10,829 nt of DNA from contig JAUYIX010000066.1 in NCBI GenBank assembly GCA_030688115.1, positions 1-10,829 on the forward strand. The letters run 5' to 3'. Below, one piece after another: positions 1 to 7,024 of the stretch; positions within the stretch are counted from its first letter, which is position 1, and every line of letters starts with the position of its first letter. The position numbers and the translations under genes are program-made. Source of the DNA: a bacterium. GTDB lineage: Bacteria; Patescibacteriota; JAUYIX01. The notes beneath the pieces were generated by a model. It made no database searches. It was not told the origin of the DNA and saw only the letters and a program-made list of their open reading frames with translations.

Positions 1-504
1 GAGTTTAATAAAATCAAAACGCGACGGTTCGATGTTATACTCCTTTCCGGGCTCGGCCGCGGTTGCTCCGATCGTGACCGATCCGCCGGCCGGTACCGTG
101 ACCGCCTCATCGGTCAAGAACTTGATGCCGTCGGCGGTCAAAAGTTGAGAGTTGGGGAGTAATTGCTGGGACCCACCTTGGTTGTTGTGGATCGTTATGG
201 AGACCTGCGCATAATCCGGAATCGGTTTTTCTCCAACATTGCTGACCACCTTACTGCCTTGTTTTTGTACCGTCTCAACGCGACCGGCCACAAAGTCAAG
301 TTTGGCCGGGTCAAACGACTTGCTGGCATCGATGGTTGCACTGTATTTAACCTCTGCGGGTTGTTCTACCGGATAGAGGACGACGGTTGCTCTGGCAAAC
401 GAGACGTATAAAACAACCAGCACCAGTGCAAAGCTGGCGATCGCCAGGAGCAGTATGATCCGCAAAAAGTTGCGCGCGGGTTGGACCTTTCCTAGATGAA
501 CCAT
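1..504 (-). CDS. Partial membrane-anchored protein, baseplate-J-like family (N-terminal 168 residues)
   Basis: An open frame read leftwards from an ATG at 504-502 and cut by the window edge, so the C-terminus is missing. A short basic N-terminus is followed by one membrane helix (about residues 14-36), then a beta-rich extracytoplasmic region. Recognisable pieces are ATVVLYP just after the helix (39-45), a segment around IHNNQGGSQQLLPNSQLL (105-122), VPAGGSVTIGA (138-148) and PGKEYNIEPSRF (152-163). From memory this order resembles single-pass proteins of Patescibacteria that databases often label baseplate J-like; their function is not established, and the phage-tail link is only by name. 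It lies 24 bp downstream of dnaE on the same strand and may be co-transcribed. No Shine-Dalgarno sequence is visible, but a candidate -10 sits immediately upstream. The frame is well supported, the family assignment less so. Confidence 0.6.
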   Translation of the reverse strand, partial: MVHLGKVQPARNFLRIILLLAIASFALVLVVLYVSFARATVVLYPVEQPAEVKYSATIDASKSFDPAKLDFVAGRVETVQKQGSKVVSNVGEKPIPDYAQVSITIHNNQGGSQQLLPNSQLLTADGIKFLTDEAVTVPAGGSVTIGATAAEPGKEYNIEPSRFDFIKL

Positions 505-510
505 AGCTGT

Positions 511-519
511 ATTAAAGCA
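511..519 (-). promoter_or_regulatory. Candidate TGC-extended -10 before the baseplate-J-like gene
   Basis: On the minus strand TGC (519-517) directly precedes TTTAAT (516-511), which matches five of six positions of the -10 consensus. Only 6 nt separate it from the ATG at 504, so a transcript started here would have almost no leader. The -35 region is poor (three of six). It lies between closely spaced dnaE and this gene, so it would be an internal promoter. This is a motif match only. Confidence 0.3.
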
Positions 520-528
520 TACCAGGGG

Positions 529-3500
529 CTAACTCGTAACTTTACCTTTGCCCACGATGGCCTCAAGCGCGGCTAAGATTTCCGGTCGCTTATCGATTTT
601 GTAGGTTGTTTGAATACGACGCTCACGGGTACCGTCTTGGATGCGCAAGAAGACGGCCAAGTCGCCGGTTGGCAGGCCCTCCAGTTTTTCTTTAAGATTT
701 TTTAATCTCTCTGTGGTAAAGGCCTGTTCTAAGAGGAGTTCTACCCGATCCGCTGGCAAAACCGTCGCAGGAGCCGGTCCCGGATCATCCTCGGGCCGGA
801 GGAGCGGATTTTGCCGGGCTAAGACCGTGGGGTCAAAAGGTTCGGTCTTGTCCGCCAAGATCTTAATGGTCCCGTCTTTGTCCGATACTTTGCCATGCAC
901 CGTCAGGACGACATCCTCTTGGTATAACTCGGGATTATCTTTGAGTAGTGAAGGGAATATCACTACCTCGGTGTTGCCGCTAAAATCATCCAGTTGGACA
1001 AACATCATTGGTTCGCCCTTGCGGGTGGTAATTTTGTGGATGTGACTTACCAGACCGACGATGGTCACGGTCTGGCTAACGTGGCGTACCGTAAGAGAGC
1101 CGATCGGGTTAGCGTGCTGCTCGATAAGCGTGCGATGCTCAGTGAGAGGTTGCTCTGAGACATAGAGACCCAAAAGCTCCTTCTCCCACTTGAGGCGTTG
1201 CATACGGCTGGCGGGCTCCGTGTCCTCGAGAGTTACGGTGAGCTGGACTTTGTCGTCCTTGCCGCCAAAGAGGCTCATCTGCTTACTCTTGCGGATCGCC
1301 TCGGCTTGCCGCGCCAGCTGCAGCAGCGCGTCAGAACTCGACAACATCGCTTGACGCTCGGCAAACTCGTCCAGGGCGCCGCTCATGACCAGTGCCTCGA
1401 GTGATTTTTTATTGACGGTGCGTGGATTGATGCGTGAGAGCAGATCAGCCAAGGAGGTAAAGGGTCCGGCCTTTTTAACCTCCGAGCGCAGGGCCTCAAC
1501 GGCGTCACTGCCGAGATTTTTGACGGCCGCTAATCCAAAACGGATGGCATATTGCGGCACCTGTTGTCCGGCGGCGTCGGTGAGTGGATCCAAATCGACT
1601 ACCGTAAAGTGAGTCATGCTTTGATTGACCGAGGGCGGCAAAACTTTGATGTTCATCTGTTGGCACTCGGAGATCTCGATCGACAAGCGGTCGATAGTAT
1701 CCTCGTCGGAGCGCAGCAGCGCCGCCATAAACTCGGCCGGGTAGTTAGCCTTAAGATAGGCGGTCTGGTAGGCGATCATGGCGTAGCAGACCGCATGCGC
1801 CCGATTAAATCCGTAGCCCGCAAAGGGTTCAATAAACGCAAAAACGCTCTCGGCAATCTCTTTGCCCACACCGTTTGCCAGACAGCCCTCGATAAATTTA
1901 GTTCGTTGTTCTCCCAGCAGGCTCTTAATTTTTTTACCAACAGCCTTGCGCAGGAGATCGGCCTCTCCCAGGGAGAACCCCGCCAAGTCACGCACGATGC
2001 GCATGACCTGCTCCTGGTAAATAGCGACGCCGTAGGTTTTTTCTAAAATGGGTTTGAGCTTGGGGTGCAGGTAGGTCGGCTCAATGTTTTGGTTTTTACG
2101 CTCAATGTAAGTTGGGATAAATTCCATCGGGCCCGGTCGGTACAGGGCAACCATAGCCACGATATCCTCGAGCTCGGTGGGCTGGAGCTCTTTGAGGTAG
2201 CGTTTCATGCCGCTGGACTCCAGCTGAAAGACTCCGGTGGTGCGCGCGGTTCTAAACAGCTCAAAGGTCTTTTTATCATCCAAGGGCAGATTTCCGATAT
2301 CGATGGTCGTGTTGTGTCGTTTTTTTATCAAATCGAGAGCGTGCTGGATGGTGGTTAAGTTTGATAGTCCCAAAAAATCCATCTTAAGCATGCCCATGTC
2401 CTCGATCGGATGCAGTGAGTATTGGGTCGTAATATTTTGGGCGGTGTCTGACCCTCGGGTCGAGAACTGGGTCGGACAAATCTCAGCCAGCGGAACATCG
2501 CTAATGACGACACCACATGCGTGTGTGGAGGCATGTCTCACGACACCCTCAAGTTTGCGGGCTGAGTCGAGCAGTTGGCGAGCCTGCCCATCCGTCCGGT
2601 AAATTTGTTTGAGATCCGGTAACTCGTTTAGAGCTTGGGTAAGGTCAAACGTGGGAGGGATCATCTTTGCTAACTTGTCGCAGACGGCGTAGGGGATGCC
2701 AAGAACACGGCCGGCATCGCGGATGCCGGCCCGCGCCTTAATCGTTCCAAAGGTGATTATCTGAGCCACATGGTCACGTCCGTACTTATTAGAGACATAC
2801 TCAATAACCTCACCGCGGCGTGCGTCGTCAAAGTCGGTATCAATATCAGGGGGCGAGATACGGGCCGGGTTTAAAAAACGCTCAAAAAGCAGCTCCCAGT
2901 GCAGAGGATCGACGTCGGTGATGTGTAGTAAGTAGGACACGATCGAACCGGCCGCACTGCCGCGTCCCGGGCCTACCACGATCCCGTTGCGCTTGGCCCA
3001 CAAGATAAAATCTTGAACGATCAAAAAGTAGCTCGAGAACCCGGTTTTCTCGATGATCTCGAGCTCATAGGTCAGTCGCTCCTTGATCTCGGTACCGGCC
3101 TGGTCCCACGAGACACCATAACGGTCCTGGACACCCTCCCGGCAAAGGCTGCGGAGGTGCGTTGCCGGTGTCTGATCCTCGGGCACTTTAAACTTAGGCA
3201 GATGGACTTTGCCGAGTTCTACCTCAAAGGTGCACTGCTCAGCGATGCGTTGTGTATTATCCAAAACCTCGGGCATGCCCGGAAAAGCCGCGGCCATCTC
3301 GTGCGGTGACTTAAGCCAAGTCTCGAGTCCGGTATAACTCATACGATCTTTGTCCTGGACCTTTTTGCCGGTTTGCACACAGAGTAAAATGTCATGGTAG
3401 GGTTCGTCCTCTTTATGAACAAAATGGACATCGTTGGTCGCAACCAGCGGGGCACTAAAAGTCTTTGATAAATCGATCACGGCCTCGTTGACCACCTGCT

Positions 3501-4068
3501 GGTTATCCAGTGTCGGATGATACTGAACCTCCATATAAAAATTGTCCTTACCAAAGATGGACTGGTAACGCTTGACCAGTTGGGCCGCTTGGTCGATGTT
3601 ACCGGACAAAATCTCGCGCGGAATATGCGCGATGAGACAGCCCGATAGACAGATCAACCCCTCAGAGTGCGCGGCCAGTGTCTCATAATCAAAACGCGGC
3701 TTGTAATAATAACCCTGCAAGTGCGCGATCGTGACCAGTTTGATCAGGTTGCGATAGCCGGCCTGGTTTTTGGCGATGAGCGTCACGTGATAGGGGCGCG
3801 CGTCGATGCGCGAGCGTTTTTGATCCATACGGTTGGGAGAGATGTAACCCTCCAGTCCGATAATCGGTTTGACCCCAAACTCGGTGGCGCGCTGGAACCA
3901 CTCGACCGCGCCATAGAGTACGCCGTGGTCGGTCAGAGCGATCGAGTCCATGCCCTGCTTTTTGGTCTCCTCAAAAATCTCATCCACTTTTCCGAGCCCA
4001 TCTAACAGTGAGTAATGCGAGTGGACGTGTAAATGGGTGAACTTAGGACTCGAGGAGATAAGCGCCAT
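529..4068 (-). CDS. dnaE: DNA polymerase III alpha subunit (replicative polymerase)
   Basis: Catalytic subunit of the replicative polymerase, 1179 residues, a normal length for bacterial DnaE. The N-terminal PHP domain (about 10-280) keeps the usual metal-ligand pattern: H14 and H16 in HLHVH, D23, H48 in TDHG, E73, H94, C144, D213 and H215. The C-family polymerase core has GPGRGSAAGS (367-375), PPDIDTDFDD with D410 and D412, and MDFLGLSNL with D564, which together supply the expected catalytic aspartates. A helix-hairpin-helix region lies near 840-900. QMSLF (930-934) fits the internal beta-clamp-binding motif. An OB fold lies at about 1000-1075 and a C-terminal domain at about 1105-1179. The ATG at 4068 gives a family-typical N-terminus. 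No Shine-Dalgarno is visible; a candidate -10 lies 8 nt upstream. It ends in TAG and is divergent from the lipoprotein gene. Confidence 0.97.
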   Translation of the reverse strand: MALISSSPKFTHLHVHSHYSLLDGLGKVDEIFEETKKQGMDSIALTDHGVLYGAVEWFQRATEFGVKPIIGLEGYISPNRMDQKRSRIDARPYHVTLIAKNQAGYRNLIKLVTIAHLQGYYYKPRFDYETLAAHSEGLICLSGCLIAHIPREILSGNIDQAAQLVKRYQSIFGKDNFYMEVQYHPTLDNQQVVNEAVIDLSKTFSAPLVATNDVHFVHKEDEPYHDILLCVQTGKKVQDKDRMSYTGLETWLKSPHEMAAAFPGMPEVLDNTQRIAEQCTFEVELGKVHLPKFKVPEDQTPATHLRSLCREGVQDRYGVSWDQAGTEIKERLTYELEIIEKTGFSSYFLIVQDFILWAKRNGIVVGPGRGSAAGSIVSYLLHITDVDPLHWELLFERFLNPARISPPDIDTDFDDARRGEVIEYVSNKYGRDHVAQIITFGTIKARAGIRDAGRVLGIPYAVCDKLAKMIPPTFDLTQALNELPDLKQIYRTDGQARQLLDSARKLEGVVRHASTHACGVVISDVPLAEICPTQFSTRGSDTAQNITTQYSLHPIEDMGMLKMDFLGLSNLTTIQHALDLIKKRHNTTIDIGNLPLDDKKTFELFRTARTTGVFQLESSGMKRYLKELQPTELEDIVAMVALYRPGPMEFIPTYIERKNQNIEPTYLHPKLKPILEKTYGVAIYQEQVMRIVRDLAGFSLGEADLLRKAVGKKIKSLLGEQRTKFIEGCLANGVGKEIAESVFAFIEPFAGYGFNRAHAVCYAMIAYQTAYLKANYPAEFMAALLRSDEDTIDRLSIEISECQQMNIKVLPPSVNQSMTHFTVVDLDPLTDAAGQQVPQYAIRFGLAAVKNLGSDAVEALRSEVKKAGPFTSLADLLSRINPRTVNKKSLEALVMSGALDEFAERQAMLSSSDALLQLARQAEAIRKSKQMSLFGGKDDKVQLTVTLEDTEPASRMQRLKWEKELLGLYVSEQPLTEHRTLIEQHANPIGSLTVRHVSQTVTIVGLVSHIHKITTRKGEPMMFVQLDDFSGNTEVVIFPSLLKDNPELYQEDVVLTVHGKVSDKDGTIKILADKTEPFDPTVLARQNPLLRPEDDPGPAPATVLPADRVELLLEQAFTTERLKNLKEKLEGLPTGDLAVFLRIQDGTRERRIQTTYKIDKRPEILAALEAIVGKGKVTS

Positions 4069-4100
4069 GAGGACTCAATATAACGGTTAGGCGCTCATGG
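4065..4100. repeat. 7-bp inverted repeat spanning the dnaE start
   Basis: CCATGAG at 4065-4071 and its exact reverse complement CTCATGG at 4094-4100 are separated by 22 bp that hold the candidate dnaE -10. The left arm contains the dnaE start codon. It could be an operator for a dimeric regulator or a chance match; the arms are short. Confidence 0.3.
4077..4082 (-). promoter_or_regulatory. Candidate -10 element for dnaE
   Basis: TATATT on the minus strand ends 8 nt before the dnaE ATG. No convincing -35 lies at the normal distance and there is no TGn extension. Its spacing from the start codon is the same as at rpmE and would give a leader of only a few nucleotides, in keeping with the missing Shine-Dalgarno. 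An inverted repeat (CCATGAG 4065-4071, CTCATGG 4094-4100) flanks it. Weak evidence. Confidence 0.3.
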
Positions 4101-4106
4101 GGCTAC

Positions 4107-4135
4107 TTGACAGAACGAGAAGATTATGCAATAGT
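4107..4135 (+). promoter_or_regulatory. Sigma70-type promoter for the lipoprotein gene
   Basis: A perfect -35 TTGACA (4107-4112), a 17-bp spacer, and AATAGT (4130-4135, four of six) directly preceded by TGC (4127-4129), an extended -10. Transcription would start near 4142 and give a leader of about 60 nt before the ATG at 4205. This is one of the two most convincing promoters in the window. Confidence 0.6.
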
Positions 4136-4166
4136 AACTCGTTTTACTGGTGCCTATTGTTCTCTC

Positions 4167-4183
4167 GTGGCCATGGAGGCCAC
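4167..4183 (+). promoter_or_regulatory. Small hairpin in the lipoprotein 5' leader
   Basis: GTGGCC (4167-4172) and GGCCAC (4178-4183) form a perfect 6-bp stem with a 5-nt loop ATGGA, inside the predicted leader and ending 7 nt before the Shine-Dalgarno. It could stabilise the mRNA or affect translation. It has no T-tract, so it is not a terminator. The function is inferred. Confidence 0.35.
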
Positions 4184-4190
4184 ACAAACC

Positions 4191-4197
4191 AAAGGAG
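4191..4197 (+). promoter_or_regulatory. Ribosome binding site of the lipoprotein gene
   Basis: AAAGGAG followed by 7 nt and ATG at 4205. It fixes the start at 4205 rather than the in-frame ATG at 4097, which lies upstream of the promoter. Confidence 0.7.
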
Positions 4198-4204
4198 AAG
4201 TCGA

Positions 4205-4636
4205 ATGAAGAACCGTATCGTTCTGTGTTTCTTTAGCACTCTCGTTATCATGGGCGTCCTCGTTGGCTGTTCTGACCCCAATCGTCGGACACTTGAAGTC
4301 CAAGTGCTTATCGCAGGGATGCTCGTGGACGAGGAGCAGCCGGCCGCCTCCCGGGGAGATGATTTGCTCTTCCACTCGCACGGCAGTTACGTCGTGTGGC
4401 GCCCGAATCTGAAGGACCCCCGGGTTCGCGAGTTGATCGCTTCGCTCGAGCCCGGCAAGTTGTTTTTCTTCTTCTGTGATCCACGTCCGAACATATACGG
4501 CGTAGATCCCATATCCCTAAAGGGGGGGTCCGTGGTCTTCACGGCAACAGGCGTCATGGTTGATGGCAACCGGCTGACCTCGGTTGCGATGGATCGCGCG
4601 TCGATGCGCGCGGCCGACCGTACCTCAATAGAATAA
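4205..4636 (+). CDS. Small predicted lipoprotein of unknown function
   Basis: A 143-residue protein not recognised as any family. The N-terminus is a lipoprotein signal: MKNR, a hydrophobic stretch (5-20), then LVGC with C22 as the lipidation site (residues 19-22). After cleavage about 120 residues would sit on the outer face of the membrane. The mature part shows SDPNRRTLEV at its start, DDLLFHSHGSYVVW (52-65), the very aromatic KLFFFFCDPRPN (85-96) with a second cysteine C91, and GGSVVFTATGVMVDGNRL (107-124), which looks like beta hairpins. The Shine-Dalgarno and lipobox agree on the start at 4205. The gene stands alone between its own promoter and its own terminator. It carries a separate transcription signal set, unlike its operon-bound neighbours. 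Either a lineage-specific surface protein or an acquired gene is possible; the sequence does not decide. Confidence 0.8.
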   Translation: MKNRIVLCFFSTLVIMGVLVGCSDPNRRTLEVQVLIAGMLVDEEQPAASRGDDLLFHSHGSYVVWRPNLKDPRVRELIASLEPGKLFFFFCDPRPNIYGVDPISLKGGSVVFTATGVMVDGNRLTSVAMDRASMRAADRTSIE

Positions 4637-4656
4637 CGCTACCGTCTCCAAGGCTT

Positions 4657-4685
4657 GCCGGTTCATCCTAGAACCGGCCTTTTTT
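4657..4685 (+). terminator. Intrinsic terminator after the lipoprotein gene
   Basis: GCCGGTTC (4657-4664) and GAACCGGC (4671-4678) form a perfect 8-bp stem with loop ATCCTA, followed by C and six T (4680-4685). It starts 20 bp after the lipoprotein stop codon and separates that gene from the rodA operon. It is the only clear intrinsic terminator in the window. Confidence 0.9.
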
Positions 4686-4700
4686 ATCCAAAAAACAATG

Positions 4701-4709
4701 TGCTACAGT
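4701..4709 (+). promoter_or_regulatory. Candidate extended -10 for the Ca-repeat/rodA operon
   Basis: TGC (4701-4703) directly precedes TACAGT (4704-4709, four of six). The -35 position falls in the T-tract of the preceding terminator and matches poorly. A promoter is needed here because the terminator lies just upstream, and this is the best match I see. Confidence 0.35.
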
Positions 4710-4720
4710 TTGAGTACTTT

Positions 4721-4727
4721 AAAGGAG
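4721..4727 (+). promoter_or_regulatory. Ribosome binding site, unusually close to its ATG
   Basis: AAAGGAG is followed by only 2 nt before the ATG at 4730, shorter than the usual 5-9 nt. No better in-frame start follows nearby. The upstream frame starting at 4655 runs through the terminator stem, so 4730 is preferred. Confidence 0.55.
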
Positions 4728-4729
4728 CT

Positions 4730-5788
4730 ATGGCACTATTTGGCCTATTTGGCACAAAAAAGAAGAACACAAAGGTTGCAGCGCCGAAAAAATCGGCGAA
4801 ACGACGGGCTGCCGAGGCGCGTATCGCCAGGCGCGAGCAGGCTATGACCACAGGCTTTGTTGAGCACCCCGAGATCCAACGCGAGTTTAAGCGGCAGCGC
4901 TTTGTCGTAGAAAACGAGGGCAAGATACGTGCGGTGTTCTACCTGGGGATCGCAACGATCGTACTGATAATCCTGGCCATTGTAGCCGCGGTAATTGTTA
5001 GCAATATCCCGGGGCGTGACGACGACAAAGATGGCGTGCCCAACGTCGAGGACGTCTGCCCGGGTTTTGACGATGGCGAGGACGACGACAAAGATGGCGT
5101 GCCCAACGGTTGCGAGGAGCGACCACCGGCCACCGAGCTAAATATTTTGGAGAGCGTTATTATCACGACCGGAGTCGATCGCTACGATGTCGCTGTCGAG
5201 GTCAATAACCCTAACCGCGAGTGGGGGGCCTCACCCCTCGAGTACTCGATCGCGCTCCTCGACGCTGAGGACAAGGTTATTAACTCTGTCCTGCAAACCA
5301 ATCAATTTATTTTGCCGGGTCAGACCAAAACGCTGACGGCCTTTAATATTTTGGCGGTGCAACGTCCGGTGCGGGCGGAGTTGACCATGACTTACGCCGA
5401 GTGGATAAAAGTGCAAAACTATACGGCGCCTGACTTTACGACCGAGACGATCAGTTACCAAGAGGTGGAGGAACCGGGCATCTTTGCCCGCCTCAAGGGC
5501 AAGGTAACCAATAATACGACCTTTACCTTTAACAACGTTGAGATCGGCATCCAAATAGCCAATGCGGATGGTGAGATTATCGGACTCAACAAGAGCGGGG
5601 TTGAGACGTTGACGCCGGGGGAGGGACGTGATTTTATAGTGACCTTCCCGCAGGAGCTGGCCGGCGTGACGAGCGGCGGGATCTCGTATATCACCGACGT
5701 AGACTTGTTTAAAGTAGACACGTTTGCTGCGACACAAGTGGTACGAGGCCAGAGGTTCCAGCAGTTCACGCCGCTATTACACGAGTAA
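4730..5788 (+). CDS. Membrane-anchored protein with thrombospondin type 3-like Ca-binding repeats and Ig-like domains
   Basis: A 352-residue single-pass membrane protein. The cytoplasmic N-terminus is strongly basic (KKK, KKSAKRR; about 9-67), followed by one membrane helix (about 69-91). Outside lies an acidic segment (97-130) with two copies of DDDKDGVPN (98-106 and 118-126), the Asp-rich loop of thrombospondin type 3 repeats, which bind calcium. C110 and C128 appear to be the only cysteines and could form a disulfide across the repeats. Two beta-rich parts follow: an Ig-like segment (about 136-225) and an FxLYD-like segment (about 240-335) with LKGKVTNNTTFTFNNVEIG and the later LTPGEGRDFIVTFP. 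The first three parts are clear; the fold assignments are by eye. The gene lies 15 bp upstream of rodA on the same strand, so a role in the envelope or in wall growth is inferred. The function is unknown. Confidence 0.8.
   Translation: MALFGLFGTKKKNTKVAAPKKSAKRRAAEARIARREQAMTTGFVEHPEIQREFKRQRFVVENEGKIRAVFYLGIATIVLIILAIVAAVIVSNIPGRDDDKDGVPNVEDVCPGFDDGEDDDKDGVPNGCEERPPATELNILESVIITTGVDRYDVAVEVNNPNREWGASPLEYSIALLDAEDKVINSVLQTNQFILPGQTKTLTAFNILAVQRPVRAELTMTYAEWIKVQNYTAPDFTTETISYQEVEEPGIFARLKGKVTNNTTFTFNNVEIGIQIANADGEIIGLNKSGVETLTPGEGRDFIVTFPQELAGVTSGGISYITDVDLFKVDTFAATQVVRGQRFQQFTPLLHE
5018..5108 (+). repeat. Exact 28-bp in-frame direct repeat in the Ca-binding segment
   Basis: Positions 5018-5045 and 5081-5108 are identical over 28 bp and start exactly 63 bp (21 codons) apart. 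Each encodes DDDKDGVPN with identical codons. The sequence between the copies is not duplicated exactly. This fits a recent internal duplication, or gene conversion, of one Ca-binding loop. Confidence 0.9.
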
Positions 5789-5803
5789 CGTTACACCGTC
5801 TTA

Positions 5804-6907
5804 ATGAACATCTCCGCGCTGCGTCGCTATGACTGGCTCCTGATCGGTCTGGTCACTATATTAGTGGCTGTCGGTTTTAGTTTTGTGTACTCGGCCTCTC
5901 TGTCGCTGGGGTTGCAGCGTGACTTGTTGCTGCGGCAGGGTATCGCAGCACTGTTTGGGTTGGTCTTGCTGGTTGCCGCGATGGTGGTTGATTACCGCAT
6001 CCTCAAAACTTGGGCGCGGCCGCTCTACGTGATCGCTGTGGTCTTGCTTGTGGCGGTACTTTTTTTGGGCACCGAGGTGCGAGGCTCACACGCCTGGTTT
6101 AATCTTGGTTTTTTTAATTTTCAGCCTTCGGAGTTTGCCAAGGTGGTGGTTATCGTCGTGTTGGCTAAATACTTCTCCGATAATCGGGAAGAACTCAGTC
6201 TTTTTAAACATTTAGTGATTTCGTTTGCCTATATTTTGCTCCCGGCCGTTTTGGTATTGGTAGAACCGGACCTGGGGTCGGCACTGCTTATTATTGGCAT
6301 TTGGGTCGGAATGGTTCTTACGGTCGGGATCAAACGCTGGCACGCGCTGGTTTTTTTGGCCAGTGGTATTTTAGTGGCGCTTATCGCGTGGAACTTTTTG
6401 CTGGTCGATTACCAAAAAGAGCGCATCACAAACTTTTTGGCCCCGCTCGAGAACTGCCAATCCTTTTCTGGGTACAATGTTTGTCAGTCGTATATCGCGA
6501 TCGGGTCGGGCGGGATGACCGGGCGTGGGTTTGCGCAAGGCACGCAGTCACAACTCAACTTTTTACCGGAGAAACACACCGACTTTATTTTTGCGGTTAT
6601 CGCTGAGGAGCTCGGATTTGTCGGGTCGGTCTTTTTGTTGGTCGTATTTGGGGCGTTCTTTTTGCGCTCTTTTTGGATAAGCCAAAAAGCACAAGATAAT
6701 TTTGGTTTATTTGTGGCCCTTGGTGTCGGTGTCCTGTTTGTTGTCCAGACCATCGTAAATCTAGGGGCTAACATGGGCGTTTTGCCGGTCACGGGAGTAA
6801 CCCTCCCGTTTGTGTCCTATGGGGGGTCCTCTATGGTTTTTTCTCTGATGTTGGTTGGCGTTTTGCTCTCGGTCCATTTGCGTCACAAAAAACAGCGCTT
6901 TGCCTAA
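5804..6907 (+). CDS. rodA: Peptidoglycan glycosyltransferase RodA (SEDS family)
   Basis: A polytopic membrane protein of 367 residues that polymerises lipid II into glycan strands for lateral wall synthesis, normally with a class B penicillin-binding protein. SEDS signatures point to RodA rather than FtsW: GSHAWFNLGFFNFQPSE (94-110), EPDLGSALL (154-162), GYNVCQSYIAIGSGGMTGRGF (223-243), LNFLPEKHTDFIFAVIAEELG (251-271) with the presumed catalytic D260, and NLGANMGVLPVTGVTLPFVSYGGSS near the end. About ten hydrophobic helices are visible. Its only two cysteines, C218 and C227, lie in the large extracytoplasmic loop shortly before D260. The start at 5804 lies 15 bp after the preceding gene and has no visible Shine-Dalgarno, so translation may depend on the upstream gene. 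No penicillin-binding protein partner lies in the window. No terminator is visible after it. Confidence 0.93.
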   Translation: MNISALRRYDWLLIGLVTILVAVGFSFVYSASLSLGLQRDLLLRQGIAALFGLVLLVAAMVVDYRILKTWARPLYVIAVVLLVAVLFLGTEVRGSHAWFNLGFFNFQPSEFAKVVVIVVLAKYFSDNREELSLFKHLVISFAYILLPAVLVLVEPDLGSALLIIGIWVGMVLTVGIKRWHALVFLASGILVALIAWNFLLVDYQKERITNFLAPLENCQSFSGYNVCQSYIAIGSGGMTGRGFAQGTQSQLNFLPEKHTDFIFAVIAEELGFVGSVFLLVVFGAFFLRSFWISQKAQDNFGLFVALGVGVLFVVQTIVNLGANMGVLPVTGVTLPFVSYGGSSMVFSLMLVGVLLSVHLRHKKQRFA

Positions 6908-6980
6908 GTGACCGGCGGGCCTGCCATCAGGGCTGTTCGTCCCGGTGAGCTACTGCAGGCTACTTCATAAGTTCAGATAC

Positions 6981-7009
6981 TTGACAGAGCTGCCGGACTG
7001 TTTTACTTT
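6981..7009 (+). promoter_or_regulatory. Sigma70-type promoter for the zinc-ribbon/rplY operon
   Basis: A perfect TTGACA (6981-6986), a 17-bp spacer and TACTTT (7004-7009, three of six). The start would fall near 7016, giving a leader of about 9 nt that cuts into the GAGGA (7012-7016) before the ATG at 7025. Either the real -10 is slightly upstream or the leader is very short. The rest of the 6908-7024 gap shows no gene or clear terminator. Confidence 0.5.
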
Positions 7010-7024
7010 GCGAGGACAGTTCTC

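Noticed and set aside
4097..4204. In-frame upstream ATG that would lengthen the lipoprotein by 36 residues
   Set aside because: It lies upstream of the predicted promoter, has no ribosome site, and would bury the lipoprotein signal. The start at 4205 has a good Shine-Dalgarno and lipobox.
4655..4729. Upstream in-frame start for the Ca-repeat protein
   Set aside because: It runs through the terminator stem and T-tract; the ATG at 4730 follows a Shine-Dalgarno and gives a plausible N-terminus.
5018..5108. 28-bp repeat as a possible CRISPR unit
   Set aside because: There are only two copies, in frame within a coding region and encoding Ca-binding loops, with no cas genes.
5231..5737. 168-codon minus-strand frame inside the Ca-repeat gene
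   Set aside because: It lies opposite a protein with clear domain structure and shows no recognisable motifs.
6908..6980. Possible structured RNA or terminator after rodA
   Set aside because: Only a 4-bp stem (CCTG/CAGG) and no T-tract; no match by eye to SRP RNA, tRNA or a riboswitch.
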